64,000 nt of DNA, from positions 215,591-279,590 of the forward strand of contig PYIZ01000009.1 in NCBI GenBank assembly GCA_003635265.1, read 5' to 3'. A program made the translations under genes and the position numbers. Below are positions 1 to 9,240 of this stretch, in pieces (within the stretch, counting starts at the first letter, position 1; each line of letters starts with the position of its first letter). The notes beneath the pieces were generated by a model that saw only the letters and a program-made list of their open reading frames with translations, was not told where the DNA came from and did no database searches. Source of the DNA: Candidatus Poribacteria bacterium (GTDB lineage: Bacteria; Poribacteria; WGA-4E; PCPOR2b).

Positions 1-120
1 GATGACTGCACATTTACGCCATCGCAGTCGGCTGGGACAGGGTATCAGCCGGTCTTGGAACGTGTTGAAAAAGCTGCACGATTCAGCCAGACATTTTTAC
101 CGGAGTCACATCGCTTGTAA
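1..120 (+). CDS. C-terminal end of a gene that starts before the window
   Basis: Frame 1 is open from the first base to a TAA at 118-120 and encodes 39 residues. The peptide has a Thr-Pro-Ser-Gln-Ser-Ala-Gly stretch followed by a charged, helix-like tail ending His-Arg-Leu. I do not recognise the family from so short a piece. The CPBP protease gene follows 57 bases later on the same strand, so the two may be co-transcribed. Confidence 0.4.
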   Translation, partial: DDCTFTPSQSAGTGYQPVLERVEKAARFSQTFLPESHRL

Positions 121-177
121 GTGGATAGTATTCAATATGAGTGGACATCTTGCCTAAAATACTAACCGCACGTACTT

Positions 178-753
178 ATGTTCTTCTATCTAAAACATCG
201 ATGGCAAATCGCTCTGCTCGCAACGGCTGTGGGTGGGCTGCTCAGTTGGCAATTCGGAGCTTTCACGTATCTGACGACGAGTCCATGGTCGCTGGGTGCT
301 CAGATTGGAATTGGTTTGGCGGCTGGAATTTTGTCGTTAGTGTTCGACGGTGTGCTGCATGAAATCTTTAAGCGAACGTCGGGACCGACATATTTAGAAG
401 CATTTAATCGTCATGGTCGCGTGGTATTGGACAGGATGCGTTTGCCCGAGTACATAACCGGTGGATTGATGGCAGCCCTTGCTGAAGAACCGCTCTTTCG
501 GGGGACACTGTTGGTGGCTATAGACCACGGTGTCCTTGGAGCTATGATTACGGGGCTGTTATTTGCTGCTTGTCACTGGCTGCGACGGGAGTTTCTGTTG
601 TTTTGGTTTTGGGCGATGTTAGAGGGAATCTGGTTTGGACTGCTGATGATTGCTACCGAATCTTTATTAATCCCGATGATTGCACACGGGCTCCATGATA
701 TCGTGGGCTACCGTGTTTTCCAAGCGATGATTCGAGACAGAAATTTCGCTTGA
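178..753 (+). CDS. CPBP-family intramembrane metalloprotease
   Basis: This 191-residue, largely hydrophobic protein has several predicted membrane spans. It carries the three signatures of the CPBP (CAAX protease and bacteriocin-processing) family: EEPLFR at about residues 103-108 (the EExxxR motif), FAACH at 129-133 (FxxxH), and HGLHD at 170-174. These residues form the glutamate/histidine active site of the Abi/Rce1 superfamily in the membrane. The substrate cannot be read from the sequence; relatives act in CAAX processing, bacteriocin self-immunity or surface-protein processing. No strong ribosome binding site is visible, but the ATG precedes the first membrane span. The TGA stop lies inside the -35 box of the downstream tRNA promoter. 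Confidence 0.8.
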   Translation: MFFYLKHRWQIALLATAVGGLLSWQFGAFTYLTTSPWSLGAQIGIGLAAGILSLVFDGVLHEIFKRTSGPTYLEAFNRHGRVVLDRMRLPEYITGGLMAALAEEPLFRGTLLVAIDHGVLGAMITGLLFAACHWLRREFLLFWFWAMLEGIWFGLLMIATESLLIPMIAHGLHDIVGYRVFQAMIRDRNFA

Positions 754-779
754 CAATTTTCTTCCCCGATGGGTATAAT
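750..779 (+). promoter_or_regulatory. Consensus sigma-70 promoter for tRNA-Leu
   Basis: A perfect -35 TTGACA (750-755) and a perfect -10 TATAAT (774-779) are separated by 18 bp. The tRNA begins at 794, about 8 bases after the expected start point. The -35 box contains the stop codon of the preceding CPBP gene. Confidence 0.85.
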
Positions 780-793
780 TAGGTCGTTTCATT

Positions 794-877
794 GCCCCTG
801 TGGTGGAATTTGGTATACACAGCAGGTTGAGGGCCTGTGCCTTAACTGGCATGCTGGTTCGAGTCCAGTCGGGGGCA
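794..877 (+). tRNA. tRNA-Leu (anticodon GAG)
   Basis: A full cloverleaf can be folded by hand. The 7-bp acceptor stem pairs GCCCCTG with CGGGGGC, with one G-T pair. The anticodon stem GCAGG/CCTGT encloses the loop TTGAGGG, giving anticodon GAG, which reads CTC and CTT leucine codons. The long variable arm GCC/GGC is as expected for a class II tRNA. The T arm has the loop TTCGAGT. The discriminator base is A and no CCA is encoded. Confidence 0.95.
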
Positions 878-899
878 TTACAAATTCGGAGAGGCTGAA

Positions 900-939
900 G
901 GGGTAGGGATGGTGCTATAGCCATTTCCACCCCTTTTTT
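900..939 (+). terminator. Rho-independent terminator after tRNA-Leu
   Basis: A 13-bp stem (GGGGTAGGGATGG against CCATTTCCACCCC, one mismatch and two G-T pairs) with an 8-base loop is followed directly by a T run. It lies 22 bases after the tRNA and ends its short transcript. Confidence 0.8.
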
Positions 940-983
940 CTTTGCAGGTTAAACAGACGATGTAAGCTTCAGAAAAAATCAAG

Positions 984-1012
984 TTGCAAAACTGAGATTA
1001 ATCGAGTATTAT
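984..1012 (+). promoter_or_regulatory. Promoter for the PpiD-like gene
   Basis: TTGCAA (984-989), a 17-bp spacer and TATTAT (1007-1012) lie about 50 bases before the start codon of the foldase gene. This follows the tRNA terminator, so the gene appears to be transcribed independently. Confidence 0.5.
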
Positions 1013-1061
1013 ACTAGCCGTTTTACGTTGAACTGAATATATACATACAGGAGAGATTTTC

Positions 1062-3038
1062 ATGATTGTTTTTCTGCGGGAGAAATTTATCGCACAACTT
1101 TTTTTAATCGTTGTCGGTATCGTTTTTATTATTGGTTCATTTCTGCTCTTCGACATTGTTGGTGGGGGCGGTGCGTTGGGTGGAGGTAGTGACAACCCAG
1201 TCGCTTTTGAGATCAATGGTGTCAAAATACAACAACGCGAATTTGAAAACCTTGTCTCCGGCGAAATGGCCCGGCAACAGCAACAGAGCCAAAACCGCTC
1301 TCAGATTGAACGTGAGGAGATTGAACAACAAATTCTTGATTTGCTCATTAGTCGTCAGGTCCTGCTTGGCAGCGTCCAGATTAGTAATGCAGAGGTCGAA
1401 CAATATATCCGTAATGATGACGACTTACTATCTAACTATAATGCAATTCTGCAGAGTGGCAATGGCGATGATTTTCGTGAATATGTTCGTTCGCTCCTGA
1501 TTAATCAGGTTCTGCTGAATCAGATTCAAGGACTGGAACTGGTCACGGATGCAGAAGTGGAAAATGAATATCGCCGGCAGAACACAAAAGCCAAGCTCAA
1601 ATACATTCAATTCCAGCATTTCTGGTACAATGGTGCTGCTAAAGTCAATGATGCCGAAGCACAAGCCTATTTTGAAGCGCACAAGGAGAAATATGAAAAG
1701 GGGGAAGAAGTCAATCTAAGATTCATCAAACTCGATCCGCAAAACTTCATTTCCGGCGAGGACCTGCAAGCCTATTATAATGAGCATCAACAGGAGTTTA
1801 AGACACCGGAAGCGGTAAAAGCGCGCCATATCTTGAAAAAGTTTCCAGATAATGCGACCGATGAGCAGAAGACGGAGGTTAAGGCAGAGGCGGAAAAACT
1901 GCTTGAAACGGTCAAAGCTGCGATTGCCGAAGGAGAGGATTTTGCTGAACTTGCAAAGGAACATTCTGAGGATACCGGTTCGGCTCCACAGGGAGGCGCA
2001 TTGCGTGGAAGAAATCCAGACCTACCACCGGGAGACTATTTTGCGCGCGGCGACATGGTGCAACCCTTTGAAAAAGCAGCATTTGATGAGTTAGCCCCGG
2101 GCGAAGTGAGCGATCTGGTTGAATCCAGATTTGGATACCATATCATCAAGCTGGAAGAAAAGCGACCGGAGGAAATTAAGCCCTTTACTCAAGCAAGAAG
2201 CGAAATCAATGATAAGCTGATTCAAATTGTGGGTGCAGAACAGGCGAAAGCAGTTGCGGAAAATCTTCTGTTTGATGTGGAGATCCTTGATTATCAAGAA
2301 GCAATCCAACTGGACCGATACAAAGATCTATCGCTTACGGTTCAGGATACAGGATTCTTCACAGTGGCCGATAATAACATTCCCGAAATTGGAAGGAAGT
2401 GGTCGTATCAAGACGTGGTTGATCAGGTTTTCGACATGGAGGTGAATATCAGTGCGATCAGCACAAATAGGGAACAAAATGGGGATATTAACGCCTATTT
2501 CGTGGTGAAAGTGCTTGAAAAGAAACCCGCCACAGTCCCAGAATTTGAAGCGGTCAAGGCACAGGTGGTTGACGACATCAAAGGCGAAAAGGCAAAACAG
2601 CTCGCCCTAGAGGACGCCCAGAAACTGATAGCACTCCGTGCACCTGATGAATCACTCGAAGATTTAGTGGCAAAGTATGAGGCACCCGAAGAGATTAGTA
2701 ATAAAGAACGGGAAGCTAAGGAGAGTAACCTGTTTGCCCTCTCACCGACTAGTGGGTTCATTTCAGGCATGGGGACATGCCGTGATGCCATGTTTGCCGC
2801 TTTTGGAATGGAGTTAAACGAGGTAGCAGGCGCGCTCCAAGGGGATAATGCCGCTTATATCATCCAGTTGGTTGAGCGCGAAGAACCGGATATGGAAAAA
2901 TTCGAGAATGATCCGGCAGAGCGTGCTAAGATTTGGCAAACGCTGCTGCAGACCAAACAAACTGAGATTTACAGAAATTGGTTAGCTACCTTGAAGAAGG
3001 ATGCCCAGATTGTAGACAAACGTTCTGGGAGAAGTTGA
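1062..3038 (+). CDS. PpiD/SurA-like peptidyl-prolyl isomerase, membrane anchored
   Basis: The 658-residue protein has one N-terminal transmembrane segment (about residues 9-30) followed by a charged, helical, Gln-rich region typical of SurA_N/PpiD chaperone domains. A parvulin-type PpiC domain at about residues 253-363 starts with an ARHILKK motif and ends with GYHIIKLEEKRPEE. A second, degenerate parvulin-like region may follow. The length and order (anchor, chaperone arm, parvulin) match PpiD, a periplasmic foldase at the inner membrane that assists outer-membrane protein biogenesis. The start is supported by AGGAGA 8 bases before the ATG. The role is inferred from the family; the many barrels and secreted proteins in this window are plausible clients. 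Confidence 0.85.
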   Translation: MIVFLREKFIAQLFLIVVGIVFIIGSFLLFDIVGGGGALGGGSDNPVAFEINGVKIQQREFENLVSGEMARQQQQSQNRSQIEREEIEQQILDLLISRQVLLGSVQISNAEVEQYIRNDDDLLSNYNAILQSGNGDDFREYVRSLLINQVLLNQIQGLELVTDAEVENEYRRQNTKAKLKYIQFQHFWYNGAAKVNDAEAQAYFEAHKEKYEKGEEVNLRFIKLDPQNFISGEDLQAYYNEHQQEFKTPEAVKARHILKKFPDNATDEQKTEVKAEAEKLLETVKAAIAEGEDFAELAKEHSEDTGSAPQGGALRGRNPDLPPGDYFARGDMVQPFEKAAFDELAPGEVSDLVESRFGYHIIKLEEKRPEEIKPFTQARSEINDKLIQIVGAEQAKAVAENLLFDVEILDYQEAIQLDRYKDLSLTVQDTGFFTVADNNIPEIGRKWSYQDVVDQVFDMEVNISAISTNREQNGDINAYFVVKVLEKKPATVPEFEAVKAQVVDDIKGEKAKQLALEDAQKLIALRAPDESLEDLVAKYEAPEEISNKEREAKESNLFALSPTSGFISGMGTCRDAMFAAFGMELNEVAGALQGDNAAYIIQLVEREEPDMEKFENDPAERAKIWQTLLQTKQTEIYRNWLATLKKDAQIVDKRSGRS

Positions 3039-3156
3039 AAGAGGAGGGGTAGGTACAAAGAGTCACCCCTGAATCAAGGCAGCCTGAGGAGATAGCGCGG
3101 CACGGGAAGATTTGTAGATTGCTCTCCTTGCGTGCGGCTTTAGGTTACTCACTGCT

Positions 3157-4521
3157 TTAGTCCAAAAGTCCGTCCGCTTTCAGCCATCCAATTGTCTGAT
3201 CAAACGCTGCAATTGTCTGTTGTATATCCTTGTCGCTGTGTGCTGCTGTCGTCATCCCGCCATTCCCAGCGATGTCGATTCCGTTCAGCAACATTCCGCA
3301 ACGCAGATTCATTGTGAGCACTGCGTTGCTACCGCCTTTCAGTAGGTGAGGCTCCCAATTGTAAGGGTCAAAATCCGCGGCACGCAGTCCATCAACGCCG
3401 TGTCCGATGAGGAACTTTACGCCAGAAAACTCGCCGTAAACCGCCCAATCGAGCCTGTGTTGATCTATCACATCAACCAACCCTTCCCGCAGCATTTTCG
3501 CGCTACGGTTGACCTTTGCATGTGGAATCCCCGTCTTGACGCGTTTCAGCATTGCAATTCCAGCGGCAGCGGACAGTGGATTTGCATTAAAGGTTCCGGG
3601 GTGTGGCATCCTTTGCCCACGCGAATTCAATTTTGCAGCTTTGATCGAAATAAGATCCAGTAGCTCCTCTTTTCCAGTGACCGCTCCACCGGGCAGACCA
3701 CCTGCCAAGATTTTGGCGAGTGTCGTAAGATCAGGCGTGATATTATAGTATCCTTGCGCACCGCCTGGGGAAACACGAAACCCGGAGATCACTTCGTCAA
3801 AGATTAAAATAACGCCGTAATCTTGCGTGATCTGCCGTAGCTGTCGAAGGAATTCGCCATTTGTCGGGATGGTGCCGAATGCACCGCCTGTTGGCTCCAA
3901 GATAACGCAAGCGATGTCTGGATCGGATTTCAGATGCGTTTCAACTACACTAATATCGTTAGGTGGACAGATAACCGTTGTGTCAATGATGCTTTCTGGA
4001 ATGCCGGGCACAGGCGTTTCAAACGGCGGATTCACGCCTAAAATAACGGAATCGTGCCAGCCGTGAAAATGTCCCGCAAATTTCAGGAATTTGCTTTTTC
4101 CCGTATACATCCGTGACAGCCGAATTGCCATTAAGGTCGCTTCTGTGCCAGAATTGACAAATCGTATCCGTTCCGCTGAAGGGATCAGTTCCTTCACGAG
4201 GCTACCCCACTCCACCTCAAGTGCGTGACAGGCGCCATAGTGTGTCCCAAGCGGCATCTGCTGCGTAACAGCTTCAACAATTTCAGGCGGGCTATGACCG
4301 AGTAGCAACGCCCCATGTCCTGACCAATAGTCAATCAATTCAATATCATCAGCGGTCCATTTTTTTGATCCTTGTGCACGATTGATGTAAATTGGGAACG
4401 GTTCTGTGTGCCGGTTATCATGCGTCACACCATCGGGGAAGATATTGTTCGCAGGTTCAGCGAATTCTCTGTTCTTTGAAAAGGTCTTATGATATTTTTC
4501 TAAAATTGTGTTAGTTGGCAC
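3157..4521 (-). CDS. Class III aminotransferase, glutamate-1-semialdehyde aminomutase-like
   Basis: I place the start at the GTG at 4521 because AGGAG sits 7 bases before it. A longer reading from a TTG at 4617 would overlap the upstream Nudix gene and has no such site. The 454-residue product has the PLP aminotransferase fold. FVNSGTEA near residue 121 binds the cofactor phosphate, FDEVISGFR near 241 supplies the Asp that contacts the PLP ring, and TLAKILAGGLPGG holds the likely Schiff-base Lys270. It resembles GSA 2,1-aminomutase (HemL) and its many non-heme paralogues. With no heme genes nearby I do not assign hemL. It lies 37 bases after the Nudix gene and is probably co-transcribed with it. 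Confidence 0.82.
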   Translation of the reverse strand: MPTNTILEKYHKTFSKNREFAEPANNIFPDGVTHDNRHTEPFPIYINRAQGSKKWTADDIELIDYWSGHGALLLGHSPPEIVEAVTQQMPLGTHYGACHALEVEWGSLVKELIPSAERIRFVNSGTEATLMAIRLSRMYTGKSKFLKFAGHFHGWHDSVILGVNPPFETPVPGIPESIIDTTVICPPNDISVVETHLKSDPDIACVILEPTGGAFGTIPTNGEFLRQLRQITQDYGVILIFDEVISGFRVSPGGAQGYYNITPDLTTLAKILAGGLPGGAVTGKEELLDLISIKAAKLNSRGQRMPHPGTFNANPLSAAAGIAMLKRVKTGIPHAKVNRSAKMLREGLVDVIDQHRLDWAVYGEFSGVKFLIGHGVDGLRAADFDPYNWEPHLLKGGSNAVLTMNLRCGMLLNGIDIAGNGGMTTAAHSDKDIQQTIAAFDQTIGWLKADGLLD

Positions 4522-4558
4522 TGTTTGTCTCCTTGTGGGTGGTGGGAGGTGAGCAGTC

Positions 4559-5131
4559 CTATATTTGTTTGTTAATAGGGCGTTCTGTCTGGTGTGGATC
4601 TGCGTTTGAACAAACAAGGTCTTCTAAAATATGATAGTCGTGATCGAATGCCAATTCGGGCAGCGCATCGAGGGCGAAGAGGCGCGCATCTAACGCTTCG
4701 GCACGACCCGCTGGCGTTCCTGCGATGATTCGTCCAACATAAATAATGAGAACAACCGTCCGGCTATCATTGGAGTAAACTCCTAGCAGCCTATCCAATT
4801 CGACATCAACATCCGCCTCTTCTTTCGCCTCTCGCACAGCTGTCTCCGCCGGCGTGTCACCAATATCGACATACCCTGTCGGGAAGCTCCATAGACCCAG
4901 TTTTGGCTCATTTCCCCGCTGTATTAGCAACAGTTTTTCGTCCTTAAATGCGAGGACCCCGGCGACAGGCTTTGGATCGCGATAGAAAACGAAATCGCAC
5001 GTTGTGCATGCCTGACGAACCTTTCCTTCAAGGATTCGCTCTTCAAGGGCACTTGCACATTTCGGACAGAATTGCATCCCTGATTTCGTTTGGTTGGTCG
5101 TATGGGAAGTATCCGTTGTGGAAGCGGTCAC
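4559..5131 (-). CDS. Nudix hydrolase with N-terminal zinc ribbon
   Basis: The 190-residue reading starts at a GTG; an ATG 18 codons later, just before the zinc ribbon, is an alternative. A zinc ribbon with two CxxC pairs (FCPKC and ACTTC) is followed by a Nudix box, which reads GYVDIGDTP then ending REAKEEADV. The REAKEE metal-binding core is intact, while the first Glu of the consensus is Asp and the Gly near the end is also Asp. The layout resembles the NudC/ADP-ribose pyrophosphatase group, which hydrolyses nucleoside diphosphate derivatives. Substrate is unknown. It is the first gene of a probable two-gene operon with the aminotransferase and is divergent from hrpB. Confidence 0.82.
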   Translation of the reverse strand: MTASTTDTSHTTNQTKSGMQFCPKCASALEERILEGKVRQACTTCDFVFYRDPKPVAGVLAFKDEKLLLIQRGNEPKLGLWSFPTGYVDIGDTPAETAVREAKEEADVDVELDRLLGVYSNDSRTVVLIIYVGRIIAGTPAGRAEALDARLFALDALPELAFDHDYHILEDLVCSNADPHQTERPINKQI

Positions 5132-5255
5132 GGTTTAGGACGACTCCGAGCAATCTATCGAGCAAAAAGATAAAATATAAAACCTAGTGACAATGGGCTA
5201 ATGATACAACAAATAAGCAGAGATGTCAATTTCTGATTGTGGAAATCGTGTGATC

Positions 5256-5285
5256 TTGACAGGCAAACTTCAATTGCACAATAAT
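5256..5285 (+). promoter_or_regulatory. Putative promoter for hrpB
   Basis: A perfect -35 TTGACA at 5256-5261 is followed after 17-18 bp by CAATAA/AATAAT, a weak -10. It lies about 36 bases before the hrpB ATG in the divergent intergenic region. Confidence 0.4.
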
Positions 5286-5320
5286 AACCTTGTGGCAAAA
5301 AAGAATGAGTTGGTAAATTG

Positions 5321-7723
5321 ATGGACTGTGTGCCAGATAATACACAACAGACGAGACTATTAGATAATACAGAACTGCCGATTGTATCATTGCGTCCAAC
5401 TTTTGAAAGCGCCTTTGCAACTCAGCCGCTTATTATTACAGCGCCTACCGGTAGCGGGAAGTCCACAATGGTCCCACTCTGGTGTGCAGAATTATCGGAC
5501 CGCCCAACCTTAGTCTTAGAACCGCGGCGGGTTGCCTGCCGCTCACTTGCCCGCTGGCTGTCGAAATTGCGGGGAGAGCCGTTAGGAACCTCAGTGGGTT
5601 ACACGGTGAGATTTGAGGCTGTAGGCTCTGAAACAACACAGATCCGATTTGTCACACCGGGTGTTGCCCTGCGCTATGTAGCGGAGGGAGAACTTGATAG
5701 ATATGGGACAATCATACTCGACGAGTTTCATGAACGTGGGTTGGAATCGGATCTCTTTCTGGCGATTTGCAGGAAGAAACACCCGGATGCCCACCTCATC
5801 CTGATGTCTGCGACGATAGATGCCCAGAAGTTTGCGCGATTTCTCGGCGGAAGATCGTTGTCCGCAGCGGGAAAAGCCTATCCAGTTGATGTGCGTTACA
5901 TCGGTGATGTCACCGTTCCGACGATGTGGCGGTTGGAGGGTCGTGTGGCGCGGGGAGTACGCCGAGCGTTGAAAGAGACAAACGGAAACATACTGGTTTT
6001 CCTGCCCGGTAAGGGGGAGATTTCCGCTTGTCTTGATGAATTGCGTCACCTCAGAAATGTCGAGATCTTGCCGTTACACGGCGATCTGCCGACGGCAGAG
6101 CAGGACAAGGTTTTCGAGGAGACGACGCATCGCCGTGTGATCCTGTCAACGAATGTAGCTGAAACCTCCATCACATTGCCGGGTGTAACAGCGGTTGTAG
6201 ACACAGGATTAGTGCGCCAGCGCATCCATCAAGCGCAGCGGGTTGTTCTGGCACTTTGTCCTATATCGCAGGCTTCCGCTGAACAGCGACGTGGACGGGC
6301 AGGGAGGCTCATGCCGGGTGTGTGCTACCGACTGTGGGAGGAACGGGGACAACTTGAAAGGGAAACACCTCCCGAAATTGTACGGGAGGACCTAGCGCAA
6401 TTTGTGCTTGCAGTTGCCGCAACCGGTTTTCGTCCGCAGGACTTGGAATTTCTCGATGCACCACCAGCTTTTGCTGTTGAACGCGCTCAAGGACAACTGG
6501 TGGAATGGGGCATCACCTCTCAGGAGGGAGCATTGACTGATTTTGGGCGAAAGCTATCTGTTCTTCCTGTTGATGTTTCTTATGCACGATTACTGGTTAA
6601 GGCACCAGTTGCTGTCCGTCGAGATCTCATTGACCTGATTGCTGCGCTGGAACGTCCTGCGCCGTTGTGGCGGAAATTGGATCGACTCGCACCCGAAAAG
6701 ATCCACACTATCTCCGAAGCACGGCGCAAAGATTTGATACGTAATCACTGTGATGTCACAGCCTTGATACTGACTTTACGCCGTGGCAACCCAAAACGTC
6801 ACCATCTCCATAGTGCAGCTATCGCGGAATGTCGCCGAATTGCCTCCCAACTTCGCTCGCTGTTTGATTTACCACCCTTAGATGAAGATCGGAGATCTAT
6901 TCAACCGGATCGACTTGGACTCATGCGTTACCTTTTGCAAGAATCACCTGACTATGCCTATGTGAGGCGGCGCAAAGGGGATGCATGGGGAAATGGTCGA
7001 GATGAAGTGCTACTAGATTCCAATTCACTAATTCGTCCAGAGATCCACGCCGCACTTATCCTCGAAAAGGAAGGGCTTGCGAAAGGCACACGCGTTCAAC
7101 TCTTGGGACGTACCGCTCTCTCGTGCACCTTTGCAGATTTGCAGGAGGCCGGTTTAGGGACTTCTCACTTGGAAGCCCCAACCTTAGTAGGCGATGAGAT
7201 CATTGGGCAGGTGCGTTTTGTATACGCTGGTCGAGAGCTTGGCAGGGAACGTCAACCACTAACCGGCGCCCTGCTCAGAGAGGCTATTGCAACTTTTCTC
7301 GTTTCGGGACGTTTATTTCCAGAGATAGGAGGATGTCTGATTGAGCGCATCAACGCGTACAATCTCCATCTAGCAATGAAAGGGGACGCTGCTGGAGTGG
7401 AACCTCATGCGTGGTTGGTTTCACACCTCACCGACTTGGGTGTTGAAGCCGCACAAGATTGGCTGCTCTTATCGCCAGATGATTTTGTATTTGCATTAAT
7501 TGATGAGGGAACGTTAGCGAAAATCAATGAAAGTTATCCACAAACATTCTCAATGAATGGAGCGAAATTTCGAGTTCACTATGAGCCTCAAGAACGGCGA
7601 GTCACGTTGAAGTGGGCGGGAGGCGTCCGGCAACCACAACTCAGTCCGTGGATGTTACCCCGTTGGGAAAATTGGAAGGTACAGGTAGATATTCGTGGAC
7701 AACTCCGGACGCTGCGTCCTTAA
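5321..7723 (+). CDS. hrpB: ATP-dependent RNA helicase HrpB
   Basis: The 800-residue DExH helicase starts at the ATG at 5321; a TTG just upstream is less likely. Motif I is APTGSGKST (residues 41-49), motif II is DEFH (134-137), the variant typical of HrpB, motif III is SAT (about 163-165), and motif VI is QRRGRAGR. Past residue about 480 the sequence continues as the HrpB-specific C-terminal region, ending with Pro/Trp-rich sequence that matches the family's usual length of about 800-850. HrpB is a widespread bacterial DEAH-type helicase of poorly known function. It is monocistronic here, with a 321-base gap following it. Confidence 0.93.
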   Translation: MDCVPDNTQQTRLLDNTELPIVSLRPTFESAFATQPLIITAPTGSGKSTMVPLWCAELSDRPTLVLEPRRVACRSLARWLSKLRGEPLGTSVGYTVRFEAVGSETTQIRFVTPGVALRYVAEGELDRYGTIILDEFHERGLESDLFLAICRKKHPDAHLILMSATIDAQKFARFLGGRSLSAAGKAYPVDVRYIGDVTVPTMWRLEGRVARGVRRALKETNGNILVFLPGKGEISACLDELRHLRNVEILPLHGDLPTAEQDKVFEETTHRRVILSTNVAETSITLPGVTAVVDTGLVRQRIHQAQRVVLALCPISQASAEQRRGRAGRLMPGVCYRLWEERGQLERETPPEIVREDLAQFVLAVAATGFRPQDLEFLDAPPAFAVERAQGQLVEWGITSQEGALTDFGRKLSVLPVDVSYARLLVKAPVAVRRDLIDLIAALERPAPLWRKLDRLAPEKIHTISEARRKDLIRNHCDVTALILTLRRGNPKRHHLHSAAIAECRRIASQLRSLFDLPPLDEDRRSIQPDRLGLMRYLLQESPDYAYVRRRKGDAWGNGRDEVLLDSNSLIRPEIHAALILEKEGLAKGTRVQLLGRTALSCTFADLQEAGLGTSHLEAPTLVGDEIIGQVRFVYAGRELGRERQPLTGALLREAIATFLVSGRLFPEIGGCLIERINAYNLHLAMKGDAAGVEPHAWLVSHLTDLGVEAAQDWLLLSPDDFVFALIDEGTLAKINESYPQTFSMNGAKFRVHYEPQERRVTLKWAGGVRQPQLSPWMLPRWENWKVQVDIRGQLRTLRP

Positions 7724-7951
7724 AAATTGGGTCAAGACCAAAGGAGGGACTTTTTCAACTGTTGATTTTCTGTGATGAAATGCAAAATAATGAAACGCTC
7801 TCTGTATAGAGTTCGTTGATATGCTTCCCGGATAGTGACTTTCGACCACATTTATGGACCCAGAGTATTTTATCCCGAGGCAGGGAAATAATATAATCCG
7901 AGGCACTACGTTAAGTTATAAAAATAGGATGTAAAAACATAAATAATACGC

Positions 7952-7980
7952 TTGCGTTACTTTGGTATCTGTGCTATACT
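7952..7980 (+). promoter_or_regulatory. Promoter for the M23 peptidase gene
   Basis: TTGCGT (7952-7957), a 17-bp spacer and TATACT (7975-7980) lie 64 bases before the start. The rest of the 7724-8044 gap holds no gene that I can support. Confidence 0.55.
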
Positions 7981-8044
7981 ATCATCATTCATATAATATC
8001 AATGCAATTATACTTCAAATTCCGTGTCATAAAGGGAGGGCTCA

Positions 8045-9010
8045 TTGAAAAACGCATACACGATTCTACTCATGTCATCTAATCAGGATTCGGTACGGCA
8101 GTTCTCGATTAACCGCTGGATCGCGTTATCCGTAGGGCTTCTTTTCTTGCTAGTGTTTTCTTTGACGATCAATTTTGCTGTTTCAGGAATAAAACACGGT
8201 ATCCGCTACAGAGCTGAGTTACAGGGGGAAGTTGCAAGTAGAGAGGAACTTGAAAACGCAGTTGAACGGTACGAAACAGAGAGGCAAAAAATCCAGAAGG
8301 ATCTCCAAGATGTCCATAGAATGAGCGAAATGGTACGTCGTGTTTTAGGTATTAAAGGGCAAGGTCTTCTCGGACAAGGCGGTGGCGGTTTCAGTGCCGA
8401 AACAGAAAGTGAGAACGAATCAGCCAATTCGGCGATCGACACGCAGCCCGCTCCAACGCCAATGTCTACTAATTTGATACACAGTTCCCTCATAGATCAG
8501 ATTGCTCAGGTAAAAATGGGGATTACACCGATCTATGAGCATGTAAAAAATAACGAGGAAACCGAACGTGGGAAGCCTTGGATTTTACCAATTTTGGTGC
8601 CAACGGAGGATGAAATTCCATCTTATTGGTTCTCTTCCGGATTTGGGTACCGCTCACACCCGTTGACAGGAAAACCTCAATTTCATAACGGATTGGATAT
8701 TGCGGCACCTTCGGAGACGCCGGTGATTGCTGCCGCTGATGGCGTTATCACTGTAATGACGAAAGATTCATTTTTTGGTAATATGATTGAGATTGAGCAT
8801 AGGGCTTCACAGATGAAGACATTATACGGGCACCTGAAAAATCACGCTGATGGGCTCCGAGTCGGGCAAGAGGTCAAGCGCGACGAAATTATCGGTTATG
8901 TCGGAAATAGCGGCAGAAGCACTGGCACTCATTTGCACTACGGTGTCTTCGCCAACGGTAAATGGCAGAATCCCAAAAACCATATTATCCTTACTAATCC
9001 TCCGAATTAA
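8045..9010 (+). CDS. M23-family peptidoglycan endopeptidase (LytM/MepM type)
   Basis: The start is a TTG preceded 4 bases upstream by GGGAGGG. The 321-residue protein has a transmembrane segment (about residues 25-46), then a coiled coil (about 55-100), a low-complexity Gly/Ser/Glu linker, and a C-terminal LytM domain from about residue 196. Zinc ligands are visible: H214 and D218 in HNGLD, and H298 in THLHYG. H263 (YGHL) and H296 complete the active site. This architecture is that of envelope-bound endopeptidases that cut peptide cross-links during cell-wall growth. It has its own promoter and no partner gene. Confidence 0.9.
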   Translation: MKNAYTILLMSSNQDSVRQFSINRWIALSVGLLFLLVFSLTINFAVSGIKHGIRYRAELQGEVASREELENAVERYETERQKIQKDLQDVHRMSEMVRRVLGIKGQGLLGQGGGGFSAETESENESANSAIDTQPAPTPMSTNLIHSSLIDQIAQVKMGITPIYEHVKNNEETERGKPWILPILVPTEDEIPSYWFSSGFGYRSHPLTGKPQFHNGLDIAAPSETPVIAAADGVITVMTKDSFFGNMIEIEHRASQMKTLYGHLKNHADGLRVGQEVKRDEIIGYVGNSGRSTGTHLHYGVFANGKWQNPKNHIILTNPPN

Positions 9011-9197
9011 GCATATACCCCCGCTAAGTCCCCAACCATGATAGCGAAGATGAGGGCAAGAACTTCCTCTCACACTCTTTGCTCCTGCCTCTGCATGCTT
9101 CGACGCTGGTCTCCATATTCAGAACGGTTCCTAACCTTCAGTTATTTATGTGTAAATCTTGAACGGACACCGTTGGACTTACACTCTCCCCTGATAG

Positions 9198-9240
9198 TGG
9201 GAAGGAAAGAAGGAATGAAAGAATGGGAAGGGAGATGGAA
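9198..9240 (+). repeat. Degenerate 8-bp tandem repeat at a gene start
   Basis: Units such as AAGGAAAG, AAGGAATG, AAAGAATG and GGAAGGGA follow one another with a period of 8. The run contains the start codon and Shine-Dalgarno region of the following secreted-protein gene. It is one of several such runs in the window (see 46235, 49055, 57214). Confidence 0.6.

Noticed and set aside
3039..3156. GGGGT/ACCCC stem considered as a terminator after the PpiD-like gene
   Set aside because: The stem is only 5 bp, the loop is long, and no T run follows.
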